Notes: generated by a model from the letters alone, not told the origin. DNA of 64,000 nt from Microcystis aeruginosa NIES-4325 (GCF_008974145.1 NZ_BJKP01000002.1:62001-126000); one strand, 5' to 3'; shown: positions 41,572 through 52,545, numbered from the stretch's first letter. Translations and numbers: made by a program.

Positions 41572-43791
41572 ATGACCCATCAAACTCTCAAACTCGCTGG
41601 GATGAGTTGCGTTGGTTGTGCTAATTCGATCGAACGGATAATTAAATCTATCCCCGGAGTAATTCGATGTCAAGTTAATTTTGGCATGGAACAGGTGGAT
41701 GTGGACTATGACCCCAAGCGTACCGATCTTAACACTATTCAAGCAAAAGTTAGGGATGCCGGTTTCCAAGCCACACCGATAACAGAAATTAATCTCGAAT
41801 CCAGGACAGAAAAAGAACTACTCCCTAAACTATCGATCGCTATTGTTATTAGTACTATACTATTTATCGGTTCTTTGCCGATGATGACGGGTTTATCTCT
41901 ATCTTTTATTCCCCACTGGTTACACGATCCTTTATTCCAATTAATTCTCGCTACTCCCGTCCAATTTTGGTGTGGTCAAAGTTTTTATAAAAATGCTTGG
42001 AAATCCTTTAAAAATCGCACTGCTACCATGGACACCTTAGTAGTTTTAGGAACCAGTGCCGCCTATTTTTATTCCCTATTTTTAACCTTCGGGAGCGATT
42101 TAATCGAAAAACAGGGGTTTTATTCCCATGTCTATTACGAAGCATCAGCTATCGTCATTACTCTGATTTTAATCGGTCGTTTTCTCGAAAAACGGGCTAG
42201 AAAAGAAACGGCTGCCGCTATTAAACAATTAATCGGATTACAGGCAAAAACTGCTAGGGTAATTAGAAAAGAACAGACGCTAGATTTACCGATAGAAGAG
42301 GTGAAAGTAGGAGATATGATTTTAGTCCGTCCTGGGGAAAAAATTCCCGTCGATGGCATAATTATTCAGGGCAGTTCTAACATTGATGAATCGATGGTGA
42401 CGGGGGAAAGTTTACCCGTGCGAAAAACCCTCAATCAACAGGTAATCGGGGCGACAATTAATAAAACCGGTAGCCTACAAATGCAAGCATTACGGGTGGG
42501 AAAAGATACGGTTTTAGCCCAGATTGTCCGATTAGTGCAAACCGCGCAAGCATCAAAAGCACCCATACAAAGATTAGTCGATCGAGTGACTGCTTATTTT
42601 GTGCCAGTGGTGATGATTATTGCGGTAATAACTTTCTTATTTTGGATTCTCCGCACGGGTAATCTCACCCTCGCTTTGATTACAATGGTGGAAGTCCTAA
42701 TTATCGCTTGTCCCTGTGCGCTAGGATTAGCTACACCCACCTCGATTATGGTGGGAACAGGACAGGGCGCAAAACAGGGAATTTTAATTAAAAATGCCGA
42801 AAGTTTAGAATTAGCCCATGGTATTACTACTATTGTTCTCGATAAAACCGGAACTCTCACCCAGGGTAAACCAACGGTGACGGACTTCTTGACTCGCGAG
42901 GGGGTGAGGGATGGACGGGAATTATCGCTGCTGCAGTTAGTTGTATCGGTGGAGAATCATTCTGAACACCCGTTAGGAGAAGCAATAGTTAAATATGGGC
43001 AGTTAAACCAGATTAAAACTCTAGAAGTGACGGAATTTGACTCAATAACTGGGGCAGGAGTGCAGGGAAAAGTCGGGTCGGATTTAGTGCAAATCGGTAC
43101 AAAACAATGGTTAGAAGGTCAAGGTGTTGAAACAAAAGTTCTTAGAAAAGTCGCCCACGATTGGGAATGGCAAAAAAAAACCGTGGCTTGGATAGCAGTT
43201 AACGGGGGTTTAGAGGGGGTGATCGCCATTTCCGACGTTTTAAAACCTTTTTCTTCCTCAGTGGTCGCCAAGCTCAAAAAAATGGGCTTAGAGGTGATGA
43301 TGATGACGGGGGACAACCTCGAAACCGCAGAGGCGATCGCCAATGAGTTGGGTATCCGCCGCTTTTTTGCCGCACTCCGTCCCCAAGAAAAAGCCGAAAA
43401 AATTGAATATTTGCAGAAAAAAGGGAAAATAGTCGCCATGGTTGGCGATGGCATCAATGATGCGATCGCATTAGCCCAAGCGGACTTAGGTATTGCCCTT
43501 GGCACGGGAACCGATGTAGCGATCGCTGCTAGTGATATAACCTTAATTTCGGGAGATTTAGAGGGAATTGTGACCGCTATTAAGTTAAGTCGGGCAACAA
43601 TGCGAAATATCAAAGAAAATCTCTTTTTTGCTTTTATTTATAACCTAATTGCCATTCCTATCGCTGCCGGAGTCCTCTATCCCTTTCTGCTCAATCCGAT
43701 TATTGCCGGTGCTGCCATGGCTTTAAGTTCCCTTTCCGTGGTGACAAATGCCTTGCGATTGCGTCGGGTTCATGCCAGGGTGGGGGGATAA
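41572..43791 (+). CDS. copA: Copper-transporting P1B-type ATPase
   Basis: 739 residues from the ATG at 41572. An N-terminal heavy-metal domain with [10 protein letters not shown] (Cys13, Cys16), membrane helices, TGES phosphatase loop, the CPC metal site in [15 protein letters not shown] (about residue 382), phosphorylation motif [17 protein letters not shown] and [14 protein letters not shown]. The last helices contain [13 protein letters not shown] and [15 protein letters not shown], the YN and MxxSS signatures of Cu(I) exporters (PacS/CtaA/CopA). Which membrane it serves cannot be told. Ten extra codons upstream (from 41542) lack family support. Confidence 0.93.
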   Translation: MTHQTLKLAGMSCVGCANSIERIIKSIPGVIRCQVNFGMEQVDVDYDPKRTDLNTIQAKVRDAGFQATPITEINLESRTEKELLPKLSIAIVISTILFIGSLPMMTGLSLSFIPHWLHDPLFQLILATPVQFWCGQSFYKNAWKSFKNRTATMDTLVVLGTSAAYFYSLFLTFGSDLIEKQGFYSHVYYEASAIVITLILIGRFLEKRARKETAAAIKQLIGLQAKTARVIRKEQTLDLPIEEVKVGDMILVRPGEKIPVDGIIIQGSSNIDESMVTGESLPVRKTLNQQVIGATINKTGSLQMQALRVGKDTVLAQIVRLVQTAQASKAPIQRLVDRVTAYFVPVVMIIAVITFLFWILRTGNLTLALITMVEVLIIACPCALGLATPTSIMVGTGQGAKQGILIKNAESLELAHGITTIVLDKTGTLTQGKPTVTDFLTREGVRDGRELSLLQLVVSVENHSEHPLGEAIVKYGQLNQIKTLEVTEFDSITGAGVQGKVGSDLVQIGTKQWLEGQGVETKVLRKVAHDWEWQKKTVAWIAVNGGLEGVIAISDVLKPFSSSVVAKLKKMGLEVMMMTGDNLETAEAIANELGIRRFFAALRPQEKAEKIEYLQKKGKIVAMVGDGINDAIALAQADLGIALGTGTDVAIAASDITLISGDLEGIVTAIKLSRATMRNIKENLFFAFIYNLIAIPIAAGVLYPFLLNPIIAGAAMALSSLSVVTNALRLRRVHARVGG

Positions 43792-43881
43792 TTTTCGTTA
43801 ACAATTCTTAAGGAAAAACTAGAAAAATTAGCTGTACGGGGGATGATACCGTAGAAAAGGCAATAGAATAATCATCGTGAT

Positions 43882-44946
43882 ATGACTGACTCCCCTGAAA
43901 TACCTTATTTATTACGCGCTGCCAAAGGAGAAATCTTACCCCGTCCTCCCGTGTGGATGATGAGACAAGCAGGACGTTATATGCAGATTTATCGAGAATT
44001 GCGGGATAAATACCCCAGTTTTCGGGAAAGATCGGAAAATGCCGATTTAGCGATCGAAATCTCCCTGCAACCCTGGCGCGCTTTTCAACCGGATGGGGTG
44101 ATCATGTTCTCCGATATCCTCACTCCCCTGGCAGGAATTGGTATTCCCTTTGATATTATCGAAAGTAAGGGGCCGATTATCGATTCTCCCATTCGTACTC
44201 AAGCGCAGGTGGACCAACTTAATCCCCTCGATCCCGATCAGTCTTTACCTTTTATCAAAACGATTTTAAAAACCCTGCGTCAAGAGGTGGGAAACAAATC
44301 CACTGTCCTCGGTTTTGTCGGCGCGCCCTGGACTTTAGCAGCATACGCAGTGGAAGGGAAAGGTTCTAAAAGTTATTCTGTGATTAAGGGGATGGCTTTT
44401 TCGGAACCCTCGGTACTGCACCAATTTTTAGATAAATTAGCGGATATGATCGCCACCTATGTCCGTTATCAAATCGATTGTGGGGCGCAAGTGGTACAAA
44501 TGTTCGACTCTTGGGCGGGTCAATTAACTCCCCAAGATTACGATGTTTTTGCCTTACCCTATCAACAAAAAGTAGTTCGTTTGGTGAAAGAAACCCATCC
44601 CGATACACCGTTAATTCTCTATATTAGTGGCAGCGCCGGCGTTTTGGAAAGAATGGCTAAATCGGGGGTTGATATTGTCAGCGTCGATTGGACAGTGGAT
44701 ATGGCGGAAGCGAGACAACGTTTAGGTAAATCGATGATGGTTCAAGGTAATATCGATCCGGGGGTTTTATTCGGTTCCCAGTCCTTTATTCGCGAGCGGA
44801 TTCTTGATACTATTCGTAAAGCGGGTAATCAAGGCCATATTCTTAATTTAGGTCATGGTGTTTTGGTGGGAACTCCTGAAGATAACGTGCGTTTCTTCTT
44901 TGAAACGGCTAAACAAGCGGATCAATTATTAGCAGTTCACGCCTAG
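43882..44946 (+). CDS. hemE: Uroporphyrinogen decarboxylase
   Basis: Decarboxylates uroporphyrinogen III to coproporphyrinogen III in heme and chlorophyll synthesis. 354 residues with [13 protein letters not shown] near the N-terminus, [32 protein letters not shown], the catalytic Tyr and Asp environment, [15 protein letters not shown] and [15 protein letters not shown] at the end. Length and motifs match the family exactly. Monocistronic; a repeat-filled gap of about 160 bases follows. Confidence 0.97.
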   Translation: MTDSPEIPYLLRAAKGEILPRPPVWMMRQAGRYMQIYRELRDKYPSFRERSENADLAIEISLQPWRAFQPDGVIMFSDILTPLAGIGIPFDIIESKGPIIDSPIRTQAQVDQLNPLDPDQSLPFIKTILKTLRQEVGNKSTVLGFVGAPWTLAAYAVEGKGSKSYSVIKGMAFSEPSVLHQFLDKLADMIATYVRYQIDCGAQVVQMFDSWAGQLTPQDYDVFALPYQQKVVRLVKETHPDTPLILYISGSAGVLERMAKSGVDIVSVDWTVDMAEARQRLGKSMMVQGNIDPGVLFGSQSFIRERILDTIRKAGNQGHILNLGHGVLVGTPEDNVRFFFETAKQADQLLAVHA

Positions 44947-44959
44947 GATGTCGTGATCA

Positions 44960-45075
44960 AGGTTTAGGGAATAGGGGTTAGGAAATGATCGATAGGGAAT
45001 CTTGGCAGAAAACTAAAAAATCCCTAACCCCTAACTCAATATCCCCGACTCAATACCCCACACCTAACCCCTATC
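44960..45075. repeat. Degenerate CCCTAACC-type spacer
   Basis: TTTAGGGAATAGGGGTTAGG on the left and CCCTAACCCCTAACTC and CACCTAACCCCTATC on the right, with complementary sense so that the spacer can fold. Same type as 11642-11746. Confidence 0.5.
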
Positions 45076-45107
45076 AACAAATCTAATATCTCTGTCCTAG
45101 TGATCAA

Positions 45108-46049
45108 ATGAAAAAAATATTTCTAACGGGTGTGAGTGGCTGTATTGGGCATTATATCGCCGAAATTTTACTGGAAAATCCCGACTATGAATTATATTTT
45201 TTAGTGCGTAATCCAGAAAACTTAAAATTTACTTACCAAGGGCGATCAAATGTTCATATACTTTTAGGCGATATGGAAAATATCGAGGTATATGCCGAAC
45301 TTTTAAAAACAATGAATATAGCGGTTTTAATCGCTACCAGTTGGGGAGGAGAGGAGGAAAGTTATCAGATTAATGTGGTAAAAACCCTAGAATTAATTAG
45401 TTATTTAGATGCCCAAATCTGCGAGAAAGTCCTCTATTTTTCTACTGCCAGCATTCTCAATCAAAATAATCAACCTTTACCTGAAGCTGGGGAAATAGGA
45501 ACTAATTATATCCGCACTAAATATATTTGTTATAGTAAATTTACTGATCTAAAAATTGCCGATAAAATTATCACTTTATACCCCACTTTTGTCTTAGGTG
45601 GTGATGAAAATAAACCCTATTCTCATATCTATGGTGGTTTACCGGATGTCTTGAAATATATCGGTTTAGTGCGTTGGTTTCAAGCTGATGGCAGTTTTCA
45701 TTTTATCCATGCTAAAGATATAGCTCAAGTGGTGAATTATTTAATCGAAAATCCCGCACCAGAAAGCAAAATTGTTCTAGGCAATCAACGCACAACAGCT
45801 AACCAAGCAGTGGAGGAAATCTGCACTTATTTAAACAAAAAAATCTATTTTCGGATTCCTTTATCTTTAACCATTGCTGACTTTTTTATCAAAGTTTTTA
45901 ACTTGCAGATGGAAGCATGGGACCGTTTTGCGATGAATTATCGGCACTTCACCCACATTAAAACCTATACTCCCGCTGATTTTGGTTTAAAAAACTATTG
46001 TTCCACCCTCGATGATGTTTTAACCTTGCGAGGAATTCCCCGGGGTTGA
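45108..46049 (+). CDS. NAD-dependent epimerase/dehydratase (extended SDR)
   Basis: 313 residues with the Rossmann motif GVSGCIGHYIAEILLE, LLGDMENIEVY, a serine strand YFSTASILNQ and YIRTKY supplying the Tyr-x3-Lys pair, then TLYPTFVLGGDENKPYSH. This is an atypical/extended SDR of the nucleotide-sugar epimerase type; the substrate is unknown. It converges with the ABC exporter gene, with seven bases between stop codons. Confidence 0.87.
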   Translation: MKKIFLTGVSGCIGHYIAEILLENPDYELYFLVRNPENLKFTYQGRSNVHILLGDMENIEVYAELLKTMNIAVLIATSWGGEEESYQINVVKTLELISYLDAQICEKVLYFSTASILNQNNQPLPEAGEIGTNYIRTKYICYSKFTDLKIADKIITLYPTFVLGGDENKPYSHIYGGLPDVLKYIGLVRWFQADGSFHFIHAKDIAQVVNYLIENPAPESKIVLGNQRTTANQAVEEICTYLNKKIYFRIPLSLTIADFFIKVFNLQMEAWDRFAMNYRHFTHIKTYTPADFGLKNYCSTLDDVLTLRGIPRG

Positions 46050-46056
46050 TTATAGA

Positions 46057-47784
46057 TTACTCTTGAAATTGTCTAGCATGAAATTGAGCGTAACGACCAT
46101 TAAGATTTAATAACTCCTCGTGATTACCCACCTCGATAATTTCACCCTTTTCTAAAACTAAAATACGGTTAGCTTTTCTGACAGTTGCTAATCGGTGAGC
46201 AATAACAAATACCGTGCGCTCCGTCATAATTCTTTCTAAAGCTTCCTGCACTAAAGCTTCCGATTCCGAATCGAGCGCTGAAGTTGCTTCATCTAAAATT
46301 AAAATTCTCGGATTAGATAAAACCGCTCGCGCGATGGCGATTCTTTGTCTTTGTCCACCCGATAAATTAACACCTCTTTCTCCCACATAGGTATAGTAAC
46401 CCTGGGAAAGTTCACCGATAAATTGATGAGCGTTGGCAATTTTTGCCGCTTTTTCCACCTCTTGCAGATTAAAATCTCCCTGGCCAAAAGCGATATTTTG
46501 GGCTATAGTGCCAGAAAAAAGAATATTTTCCTGTAAAACTACGCCAATTTGTCGCCGGAGACTTTTTAAAGTCACATCGCGAATATCCACCCCATCGATT
46601 AAAATCTTGCCGGCAGTGGGGTCATAAAAACGCAATAAAAGATTAACTAAAGTGGTTTTTCCCGCTCCCGATGCTCCCACTAAAGCAATCATTTCCCCAG
46701 CGTGTGCAGTAAAATTAATATTTTTTAAAACCTGTCTGTCCTCATTGTAAGAAAAATTTACTTGACAATATTCAACTTCTTTGCTATGGGGTGGCAGAAC
46801 GATCGCGTTGGGTTTTTCCGTAATTGTTGGCAAAATAGCTAACAATTCAAAAATCCGATCCATCGAGGCTTGACCCTGTTTAAATTGATTATAATTACTG
46901 GTAATATGGGCGATAGGATCGATTAACATAGCCACCGCCGCCACATAACTAACAAAGTCAACACCAGTTAAATTCTTTTGGGAAATTTGCCAACCCGCAA
47001 GGAAGAATAAAAAGATAACTCCCATCGCTTGCAAAAATCCCACCACGACGTATTGTAAAGCTTTGGTGGATTCCGATAGGTATTGAGCGCGGCGATTTTC
47101 CTCCGCTTCTTGGGCAAAAAGCTCGGTTTGATAATCTTCAGCAGCGAAAGCTTGCACCACGCGAATACCGCCAAAAACTTCAGTTAATAACGAAGAAAGA
47201 TTAGATATTTTCGCTTGGGCGCGACGAGCATATTGTAATAATTTTTCACCAAAAAATCCCACCAAAACTCCCAACAAAGGAGCGATAATAATTACAGCGA
47301 TCGTCAATTGCCAGTTAACAATAAACATATAGGCAAAGACGACAATTAACTGTAAGGCTGAGGGAATAAAATCATGGAAAAATTTGTTAATTACTTCCCC
47401 AATACGATCGATATCTTCCGTTAAACGATAGGATAAATCACCAGTTTTTGCCGTTTCAAAGTAATTTAAGCCGAGGGTTTGCAGGTGTGCATAAACTTTT
47501 TTTCTTAATTCTAGGGCAATTTTTAAAGAAGCTTTTGCCATCAGGGAATCTTGCCCATACTGAGACATTCCCCTCAGTAAAAAAACCACTGCCCCCACCC
47601 CCGAAAGTGTCGCCAATGCCTGCACATTTCCCTCACCGATATATCTGGCCATTTGTCCGGCTAACCAAGCTAAAATCGGCCAAAATACCGTAAATCCGAT
47701 CGTACAGATGAACGCCAAAATAATTGTTTGGGTTTGGGGACGGAGATAAGGAATGAGGTTCCAATAACTAGAGCGAGATTTCAA
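46057..47784 (-). CDS. ABC exporter, fused membrane and ATPase domains (MsbA-like)
   Basis: 575 residues: an N-terminal six-helix type I exporter domain (about 1-310) followed by the nucleotide-binding domain with Walker A VGASGAGKTTLVNLL, signature LSGGQRQRIAIARA, Walker B ILILDEATSALD and switch IAHRLATV. It forms a homodimeric lipid or drug exporter of the MsbA/HlyB class; the substrate is not indicated by neighbours. Monocistronic on the minus strand. Confidence 0.94.
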   Translation of the reverse strand: MKSRSSYWNLIPYLRPQTQTIILAFICTIGFTVFWPILAWLAGQMARYIGEGNVQALATLSGVGAVVFLLRGMSQYGQDSLMAKASLKIALELRKKVYAHLQTLGLNYFETAKTGDLSYRLTEDIDRIGEVINKFFHDFIPSALQLIVVFAYMFIVNWQLTIAVIIIAPLLGVLVGFFGEKLLQYARRAQAKISNLSSLLTEVFGGIRVVQAFAAEDYQTELFAQEAEENRRAQYLSESTKALQYVVVGFLQAMGVIFLFFLAGWQISQKNLTGVDFVSYVAAVAMLIDPIAHITSNYNQFKQGQASMDRIFELLAILPTITEKPNAIVLPPHSKEVEYCQVNFSYNEDRQVLKNINFTAHAGEMIALVGASGAGKTTLVNLLLRFYDPTAGKILIDGVDIRDVTLKSLRRQIGVVLQENILFSGTIAQNIAFGQGDFNLQEVEKAAKIANAHQFIGELSQGYYTYVGERGVNLSGGQRQRIAIARAVLSNPRILILDEATSALDSESEALVQEALERIMTERTVFVIAHRLATVRKANRILVLEKGEIIEVGNHEELLNLNGRYAQFHARQFQE

Positions 47785-48109
47785 AATAATTTATCGCCTT
47801 TAAATATAAGTATTCCTGCAAAATTAATTTGCTAGTCGAGATAGGAGACAGCTATCGGATTTAAGTTTTAAGTCAGCAGTATTAAATAGAAGTTTCCTAC
47901 TGTCTTTTCACTGTTTACTGATTACTGATGACTGTTTAGGCACTCTTGCACTTTAGCCAGAGGGTTAGTGAGAGGTATAATTAACCTTGCTTAGGTACTG
48001 AAGAAAAGGAGATTAACTAACAAATTTGCCTAAGGGGTTAATCGGGAGGTAGAGACGTTTTTAGTCCACGTCCCTACGATATTTTCCAATAATACAAAGT
48101 ATTTAGCAA
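47785..48109. other. 325-base gap with a small hairpin
   Basis: Between the ABC exporter start and the cysC stop. It contains TTTACTGATTACTGATGACTG short repeats (about 47909-47934), a TATAAT at 47976-47981 on the plus strand without a good -35, and the hairpin GTAGAGACGT (48049-48058)/ACGTCCCTAC (48068-48077), nine of ten pairs. A small RNA from the TATAAT through the hairpin is conceivable but unsupported. Confidence 0.45.
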
Positions 48110-48655
48110 TTAAACCGCCACAGCTTGATTAATGTAGCCCAATTCCGTCAATTTGCCCCAGACTTTGGCGACACTTTCCTCTAAAGTCTCTAAATCGGTG
48201 CGGCATTCCACTTCCGGGTTAAAAGGTGGTTCATAGGGATCATCAATTCCCGTAAAAGACTTGATTTCACCAGCACGCGCTCTTTTATATAATCCTTTCA
48301 CATCGCGCGCCTCACAGACATTTAAGGGAGCATTCACGAAAACTTCGACAAAATTGCCGATTTTTCCCCGTACTTCCTCGCGAATATCACGATAGGGAGA
48401 AATAGCCGAAACTAGGACAATTACACCGTGACGGGTGAGCAAATTAGACACAAAACCAATGCGACGGATATTTTCATCGCGATCCTCTTTACTAAATCCT
48501 AAACCTTTGGTTAGGTTTGTCCGTACTATATCGCCATCGAGAACCTCAATTGAATAACCTTCAGCGATTAATTTTGCCTGTAATGCCTCGGTAATCGTGC
48601 TTTTCCCCGCACCGCTCAATCCCGTTAACCAAACCGTCACGCCGCGCTGTTTCAT
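48110..48655 (-). CDS. cysC: Adenylylsulfate kinase
   Basis: Phosphorylates APS to PAPS in sulfate assimilation. 181 residues: P-loop [79 protein letters not shown] and a C-terminal [17 protein letters not shown] start at the ATG at 48655 ([12 protein letters not shown]), as homologues do; ATG at 48664 adds three residues. No other sulfate genes are nearby. Confidence 0.95.
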   Translation of the reverse strand: MKQRGVTVWLTGLSGAGKSTITEALQAKLIAEGYSIEVLDGDIVRTNLTKGLGFSKEDRDENIRRIGFVSNLLTRHGVIVLVSAISPYRDIREEVRGKIGNFVEVFVNAPLNVCEARDVKGLYKRARAGEIKSFTGIDDPYEPPFNPEVECRTDLETLEESVAKVWGKLTELGYINQAVAV

Positions 48656-48726
48656 AGCAATCATTAATAATACTTAAATCCTGTTTAGCGTACCATATCT
48701 CAGTGATCAGTTACCAGTTATCAGAT

Positions 48727-48763
48727 GGGGGTTGTTCAGTTATCAGTGAACTGAACAACCCCC
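48727..48763. repeat. Perfect 15-bp hairpin in the cysC-slt gap
   Basis: GGGGGTTGTTCAGTT (48727-48741), loop ATCAGTG, AACTGAACAACCCCC (48749-48763). All 15 pairs match. It lies between divergent genes, among AGTTATC-type repeats, and has no T-run, so it is more likely a repeat element or a structured leader than a terminator. Confidence 0.75.
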
Positions 48764-48838
48764 AACCTGATTGAAACAAACAACCTGTCACCACGATCAC
48801 TGATAATGTAGGTTGAGTTACTGTCTTGAATTAAGGTA

Positions 48839-51007
48839 ATGTTTAAGAAATTCCCCCCTCACACCCCGCTCATTCTTGGACTAGGTTCTGGGGTTGCGCT
48901 TTTTACTCTCACCAGTCTCCTTCTCTTTCACCCGAAACTTCTCGCTTGGCTCGATCGCAATAGTGCTTCGCTTCCTAGCCAAGATCCTAACCAACCCTCT
49001 GCCGTGGTTGATAGCGCTTCCTTACCACAAACCGAGCGAGATGTCAAGTTAAAAGATGTTGCCGATGCCAACGCACCCTCTTTAGATCGTAGTCGCGCCC
49101 GCTATCTCCTGGCTATGGATTTATTGAGAAAATATGAAGGGGGTCCGGCTTTAAAACAATTAGAAGGCCTAGAAAAACAATATCCTGTCCTCGCTCCCCA
49201 GATTCTCCTCAAACAGGGACGCGCCCACGAATTAAGCAATGATAGTGAAAGAGCGCAAGAAATTTGGCAAAAATTACTGGAAACCTATCCCCAATCGCCC
49301 GTAGTGGCGGAAGCTTACTACTCTTTGGGCAAATACGACTCCAGTTACCATGAGAAATTGCTCAAGGAATACCCCCGACACCCGCGGACTTTGGCTTTAA
49401 TTCGCCAACGTCTTCAAGAAAATCCCGATCAATTTCCCCTATGGTTACAGTTAGCCAAGGCTAATCCTTTTGATCCTACCCTCAATCAAGCCCGCGATCG
49501 TTTGGTGAAAGACTACGCCAATCAGTTAACTCCGGCGGATTGGGCAATGATTGGGGCGGGTTATTGGCAGTCGGGATTGTACGAAAAGGCCTATAAAGCC
49601 TACGCTAAAGCCACTCCTAGCCCCGAACAAGCCTATCGTTACGCCCGCGGGCTACAAATTGCCAAAAAACTGCCAGAAGCTCGCAGCGCTTACCAAAAAT
49701 TAATTAAAACCTATCCCCAAGCCTCAGAAACCGGGTTAGGATTACTGCGACTCGCCCAAATTTCTCCTAACCGCGATGCCATAGCATATCTTGAGCGCAT
49801 TGTCAAGCAATTTCCCGATCGCGCCCCAGAAGCTTTGGAAGCAAAAGCCAAATTACTCGACTCAACTAATGCCCAGGCCGCTAGTCAAACATGGCAGACT
49901 TTATTAAATAAGTACCCAAAATCCGACGAAGCCGCCGATTATCGCTGGTTAATGGCCCAAAGAGCCGCTAAATCCGGTGATTACGCCAAGGCGTGGCAGT
50001 GGGCGCAGCCAATTGCGGTTAATAATCCCGATAGTCAAATTGCCCCGAAAGCGGCGTTTTGGGTGGGAAAATGGGCGCAAAAACTCGGCAAAAACCAAGA
50101 AGCAAAACAAGCTTTTACCTACACTATTTCTCGTCATCCCCATTCCTATTATGCTTGGCGCTCGGCGGTTTTATTAGGTTGGGACGTGGGGGATTTTACC
50201 ACTGTCCGCTCCTATAATCCTACCACCGTCAAACCCGCCACCCGTAACGATCCCCCCGTCGGTTCGGAAGCTTTCAAGGAACTATATCGCATTGGTGAAG
50301 ATACGGACGCTTGGAATCTCTTCCAAGCAGAAATTGTCGATCCTTGGAATTTAACCGTTGACGAACAATTTAACCTCGGTGTCTATAAACTCTCTCGCAA
50401 TCAAAATTTAGAAGGAATTAACCTGATTTGGCGCTTGCGAGAAAGAGATACCCCAGAGGAAAGGGAAGCCTGGAAAGTTCTGCGACAAAATGATAAATAC
50501 TGGCACGCTTTATTCCCTTTCCCCTACTACGATAGCATCCTGGAATGGTCAAAAGATAGACAATTAAATCCCCTGCTAGTGACGGCTTTAATCCGGCAAG
50601 AATCACGCTTTGAAAAAGAAATTCGTTCTCCTGTGGGGGCAGTGGGATTAATGCAAATTATGCCCGATACGGGTAAATATATCGCAGGTAATACTGGCAA
50701 TAAAAGTTATTCTTTAACTAATCCCGAAGATAACATTATGATGGGGACATGGTATCTCGATTATACCCATGGCAAATTCGCCGGAAATTCACTTTTTGCC
50801 GTGGCTAGTTATAACGCCGGACCTGGGGCAGTTTCCAAATGGAGACAGCGTTTTGATTTTAGCGATCCCGATCAATTTGTCGAGAATATTCCCTTTAGAG
50901 AAACTAAGGGTTATATAGAATCGGTGTTTGGTAATTATTGGAATTATCTCCAGATTTATAACCCCGAAATTCAAGAGCAAATGAAGAGAGTTGCTAACCC
51001 TTCCTAG
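48839..51007 (+). CDS. slt: Soluble lytic murein transglycosylase with TPR-like domain
   Basis: 722 residues. A membrane segment (about 11-30) acts as signal or anchor; residues ~85-540 are helical TPR-like repeats (for example AEAYYSLGKYD, ARGLQIAKKLPEARSAYQKL); the last ~170 residues form the goose-lysozyme-like SLT domain: ALIRQESRFEKEI with the catalytic Glu at about residue 587, GAVGLMQIMPDTGKYIAG and ASYNAGPGAVSKW. Cleaves peptidoglycan glycan strands in the periplasm. ECF-type permease gene follows 55 bases later. Confidence 0.93.
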   Translation: MFKKFPPHTPLILGLGSGVALFTLTSLLLFHPKLLAWLDRNSASLPSQDPNQPSAVVDSASLPQTERDVKLKDVADANAPSLDRSRARYLLAMDLLRKYEGGPALKQLEGLEKQYPVLAPQILLKQGRAHELSNDSERAQEIWQKLLETYPQSPVVAEAYYSLGKYDSSYHEKLLKEYPRHPRTLALIRQRLQENPDQFPLWLQLAKANPFDPTLNQARDRLVKDYANQLTPADWAMIGAGYWQSGLYEKAYKAYAKATPSPEQAYRYARGLQIAKKLPEARSAYQKLIKTYPQASETGLGLLRLAQISPNRDAIAYLERIVKQFPDRAPEALEAKAKLLDSTNAQAASQTWQTLLNKYPKSDEAADYRWLMAQRAAKSGDYAKAWQWAQPIAVNNPDSQIAPKAAFWVGKWAQKLGKNQEAKQAFTYTISRHPHSYYAWRSAVLLGWDVGDFTTVRSYNPTTVKPATRNDPPVGSEAFKELYRIGEDTDAWNLFQAEIVDPWNLTVDEQFNLGVYKLSRNQNLEGINLIWRLRERDTPEEREAWKVLRQNDKYWHALFPFPYYDSILEWSKDRQLNPLLVTALIRQESRFEKEIRSPVGAVGLMQIMPDTGKYIAGNTGNKSYSLTNPEDNIMMGTWYLDYTHGKFAGNSLFAVASYNAGPGAVSKWRQRFDFSDPDQFVENIPFRETKGYIESVFGNYWNYLQIYNPEIQEQMKRVANPS

Positions 51008-51062
51008 TTGATTGATGGGGATGGGTAATTAACTCATTCCCTTACTAACTTTTTTCTTAATT

Positions 51063-51893
51063 ATGCAATCATTTAACTGGCAAACCGTTGATCAAGATTC
51101 TCCTTTTACTCGCCTAGATTTTCGGACAAAATTAACCATGATGATCGTGGTTACTCTCATCGCTTTTACTTGGGAAAGTCCCCTCGCTGGCGGTTTTCTA
51201 ACTCTTATTGTCGCTTTAGCTTGTCTCTGGGCGGGGGTAAAATGGTCTTATCTCCTCACTATTTTAAAATTCATGGCTCCCTTTTATCTATTCTTATTAA
51301 TTACCATGGGATTTTTTAATGTGGAACAGGTAAAAGCTTTAACGGGAAAAACTGAATTAACTCCCTTATTAACTGTCGGTTCTACTAAAATGACTGTGGA
51401 GGGAACCCTCTACGGTTTAAATGTGATTTTTAAAACTCTCACTATGGTTTTAATTATTCCCCTCGCTATTTTTACCACCGATATAAATCAGATGATGGTG
51501 AGTTTAACTAAAGCCAGAATTCCCTACAAAATAGTCTTTATTTTTTCCTCTACCCTGCGTTTATTTCCTCTCCTAGTAGAAGAATCTCGCTCGATTATTT
51601 CTGCTCAAAGATTACGAGGATTAGCAATAGAAAAAATGGGTTGGCTGCAAAAAGGAAAAATTTATGCTTCCATCGCTGTACCTTTAATTTTAAACGCTAT
51701 GGCTAAATCGCAAAAATTAGAGGTAGTTCTACAAGCTAAAGCTTTCTCTGGTGATCCCGATCGCACATTTTTACAGGAATCGATCTTAACCAATAAAGAC
51801 TATTTATTAATTATTGGCTTTCTATTTTTATTGGTTTTGGCAATCATTCTTTATGTAAAATTCGGGGTGGGAAAATTTGCCTGGTTGTTTTAA
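51063..51893 (+). CDS. Energy-coupling factor transporter transmembrane protein (EcfT/CbiQ-like)
   Basis: 276 residues with about five to six membrane helices and the EcfT cytosolic coupling motif SAQRLRGLAIEKMG; the second coupling motif reads LQAKAFSG, a change from the usual ARG form. EcfT proteins link S-components (vitamin or metal uptake) to ATPases, neither of which is encoded next to it. It converges with coaE, nine bases between stop codons. Confidence 0.87.
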   Translation: MQSFNWQTVDQDSPFTRLDFRTKLTMMIVVTLIAFTWESPLAGGFLTLIVALACLWAGVKWSYLLTILKFMAPFYLFLLITMGFFNVEQVKALTGKTELTPLLTVGSTKMTVEGTLYGLNVIFKTLTMVLIIPLAIFTTDINQMMVSLTKARIPYKIVFIFSSTLRLFPLLVEESRSIISAQRLRGLAIEKMGWLQKGKIYASIAVPLILNAMAKSQKLEVVLQAKAFSGDPDRTFLQESILTNKDYLLIIGFLFLLVLAIILYVKFGVGKFAWLF

Positions 51894-51902
51894 GCTCAAT
51901 CC

Positions 51903-52484
51903 CTATTGTATAGCTCGATCGATCTGAGTATATAAAGCTTCTAAATCCCCGGAATTGTCTAAAACAATATCAGCTAAGGCAATTTTTTCGGCTAAAGGCA
52001 TTTGATTATTAATCCGAGCGATCGCTTGTTCTCTAGTTAGGTTATTTCTAGTCGTTAAGCGTTGAATTTGTTGCTCGAAACTGCATGAAACCACCCAAAT
52101 CTCCGTGACTAAATGGGTTAATTTAGCTTCCAATAATAAAGGAATAGAACAAACAACTATCGGGGCTTCTAACTGCTCTAAATGCCGCTTAAAACATTCT
52201 CTAACGTAGGGATGAATCTGACTTTCTAACCAGATTTTTTCCTCGGGATTATTAAAAATAATCTCTCCTAACTGTTGGCGATTAAGGGAATTATCCTCAG
52301 TTTTAACTTTTCTGCCATAATGCGCCAAAATTCTCTCTAAAATTGCCGAACCTTTTTCCACTGCTTCCCGGGCATACATATCCGCATCAAGGACGGGAAT
52401 TTTGTAGATATTTTCTAAATAATGAGAAACGGTGGATTTACCACAAGCTATTCCCCCTGTTAACCCGATAATTCTTCTCGACAT
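51903..52484 (-). CDS. coaE: Dephospho-CoA kinase
   Basis: Last step of coenzyme A synthesis. 193 residues with P-loop GLTGGIACGKSTVSHYL, the DADMYAREAVEKGS segment, HPYVRECFKRHLEQ, VVCSIPLLLEAKLTH and QIQRLTTRNNLTREQA. All family landmarks are present. It lies 61 bases from purC on the same strand with a short hairpin in between. Confidence 0.95.
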   Translation of the reverse strand: MSRRIIGLTGGIACGKSTVSHYLENIYKIPVLDADMYAREAVEKGSAILERILAHYGRKVKTEDNSLNRQQLGEIIFNNPEEKIWLESQIHPYVRECFKRHLEQLEAPIVVCSIPLLLEAKLTHLVTEIWVVSCSFEQQIQRLTTRNNLTREQAIARINNQMPLAEKIALADIVLDNSGDLEALYTQIDRAIQ

Positions 52485-52512
52485 AAATTATTAAATTGCT
52501 AATCTCAATTAA

Positions 52513-52539
52513 GGTGCGTTACGCGCTCGCTAACACACC
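52513..52539. repeat. GGTGCGTTA/TAACACACC hairpin repeat
   Basis: GGTGCGTTA (52513-52521) pairs with TAACACACC (52531-52539) with one mismatch, with GC pairs towards the loop. It is a short dispersed palindrome; a relative lies at 56884-56913. Located between purC and coaE. Confidence 0.55.
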
Positions 52540-52545
52540 CTAAAG

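Noticed and set aside
41446-41769. N-terminal 108 residues of the open frame ending at 41209 on the minus strand
   Set aside because: Most of it is antisense to the copper ATPase start; at most the last 78 codons could be meaningful.
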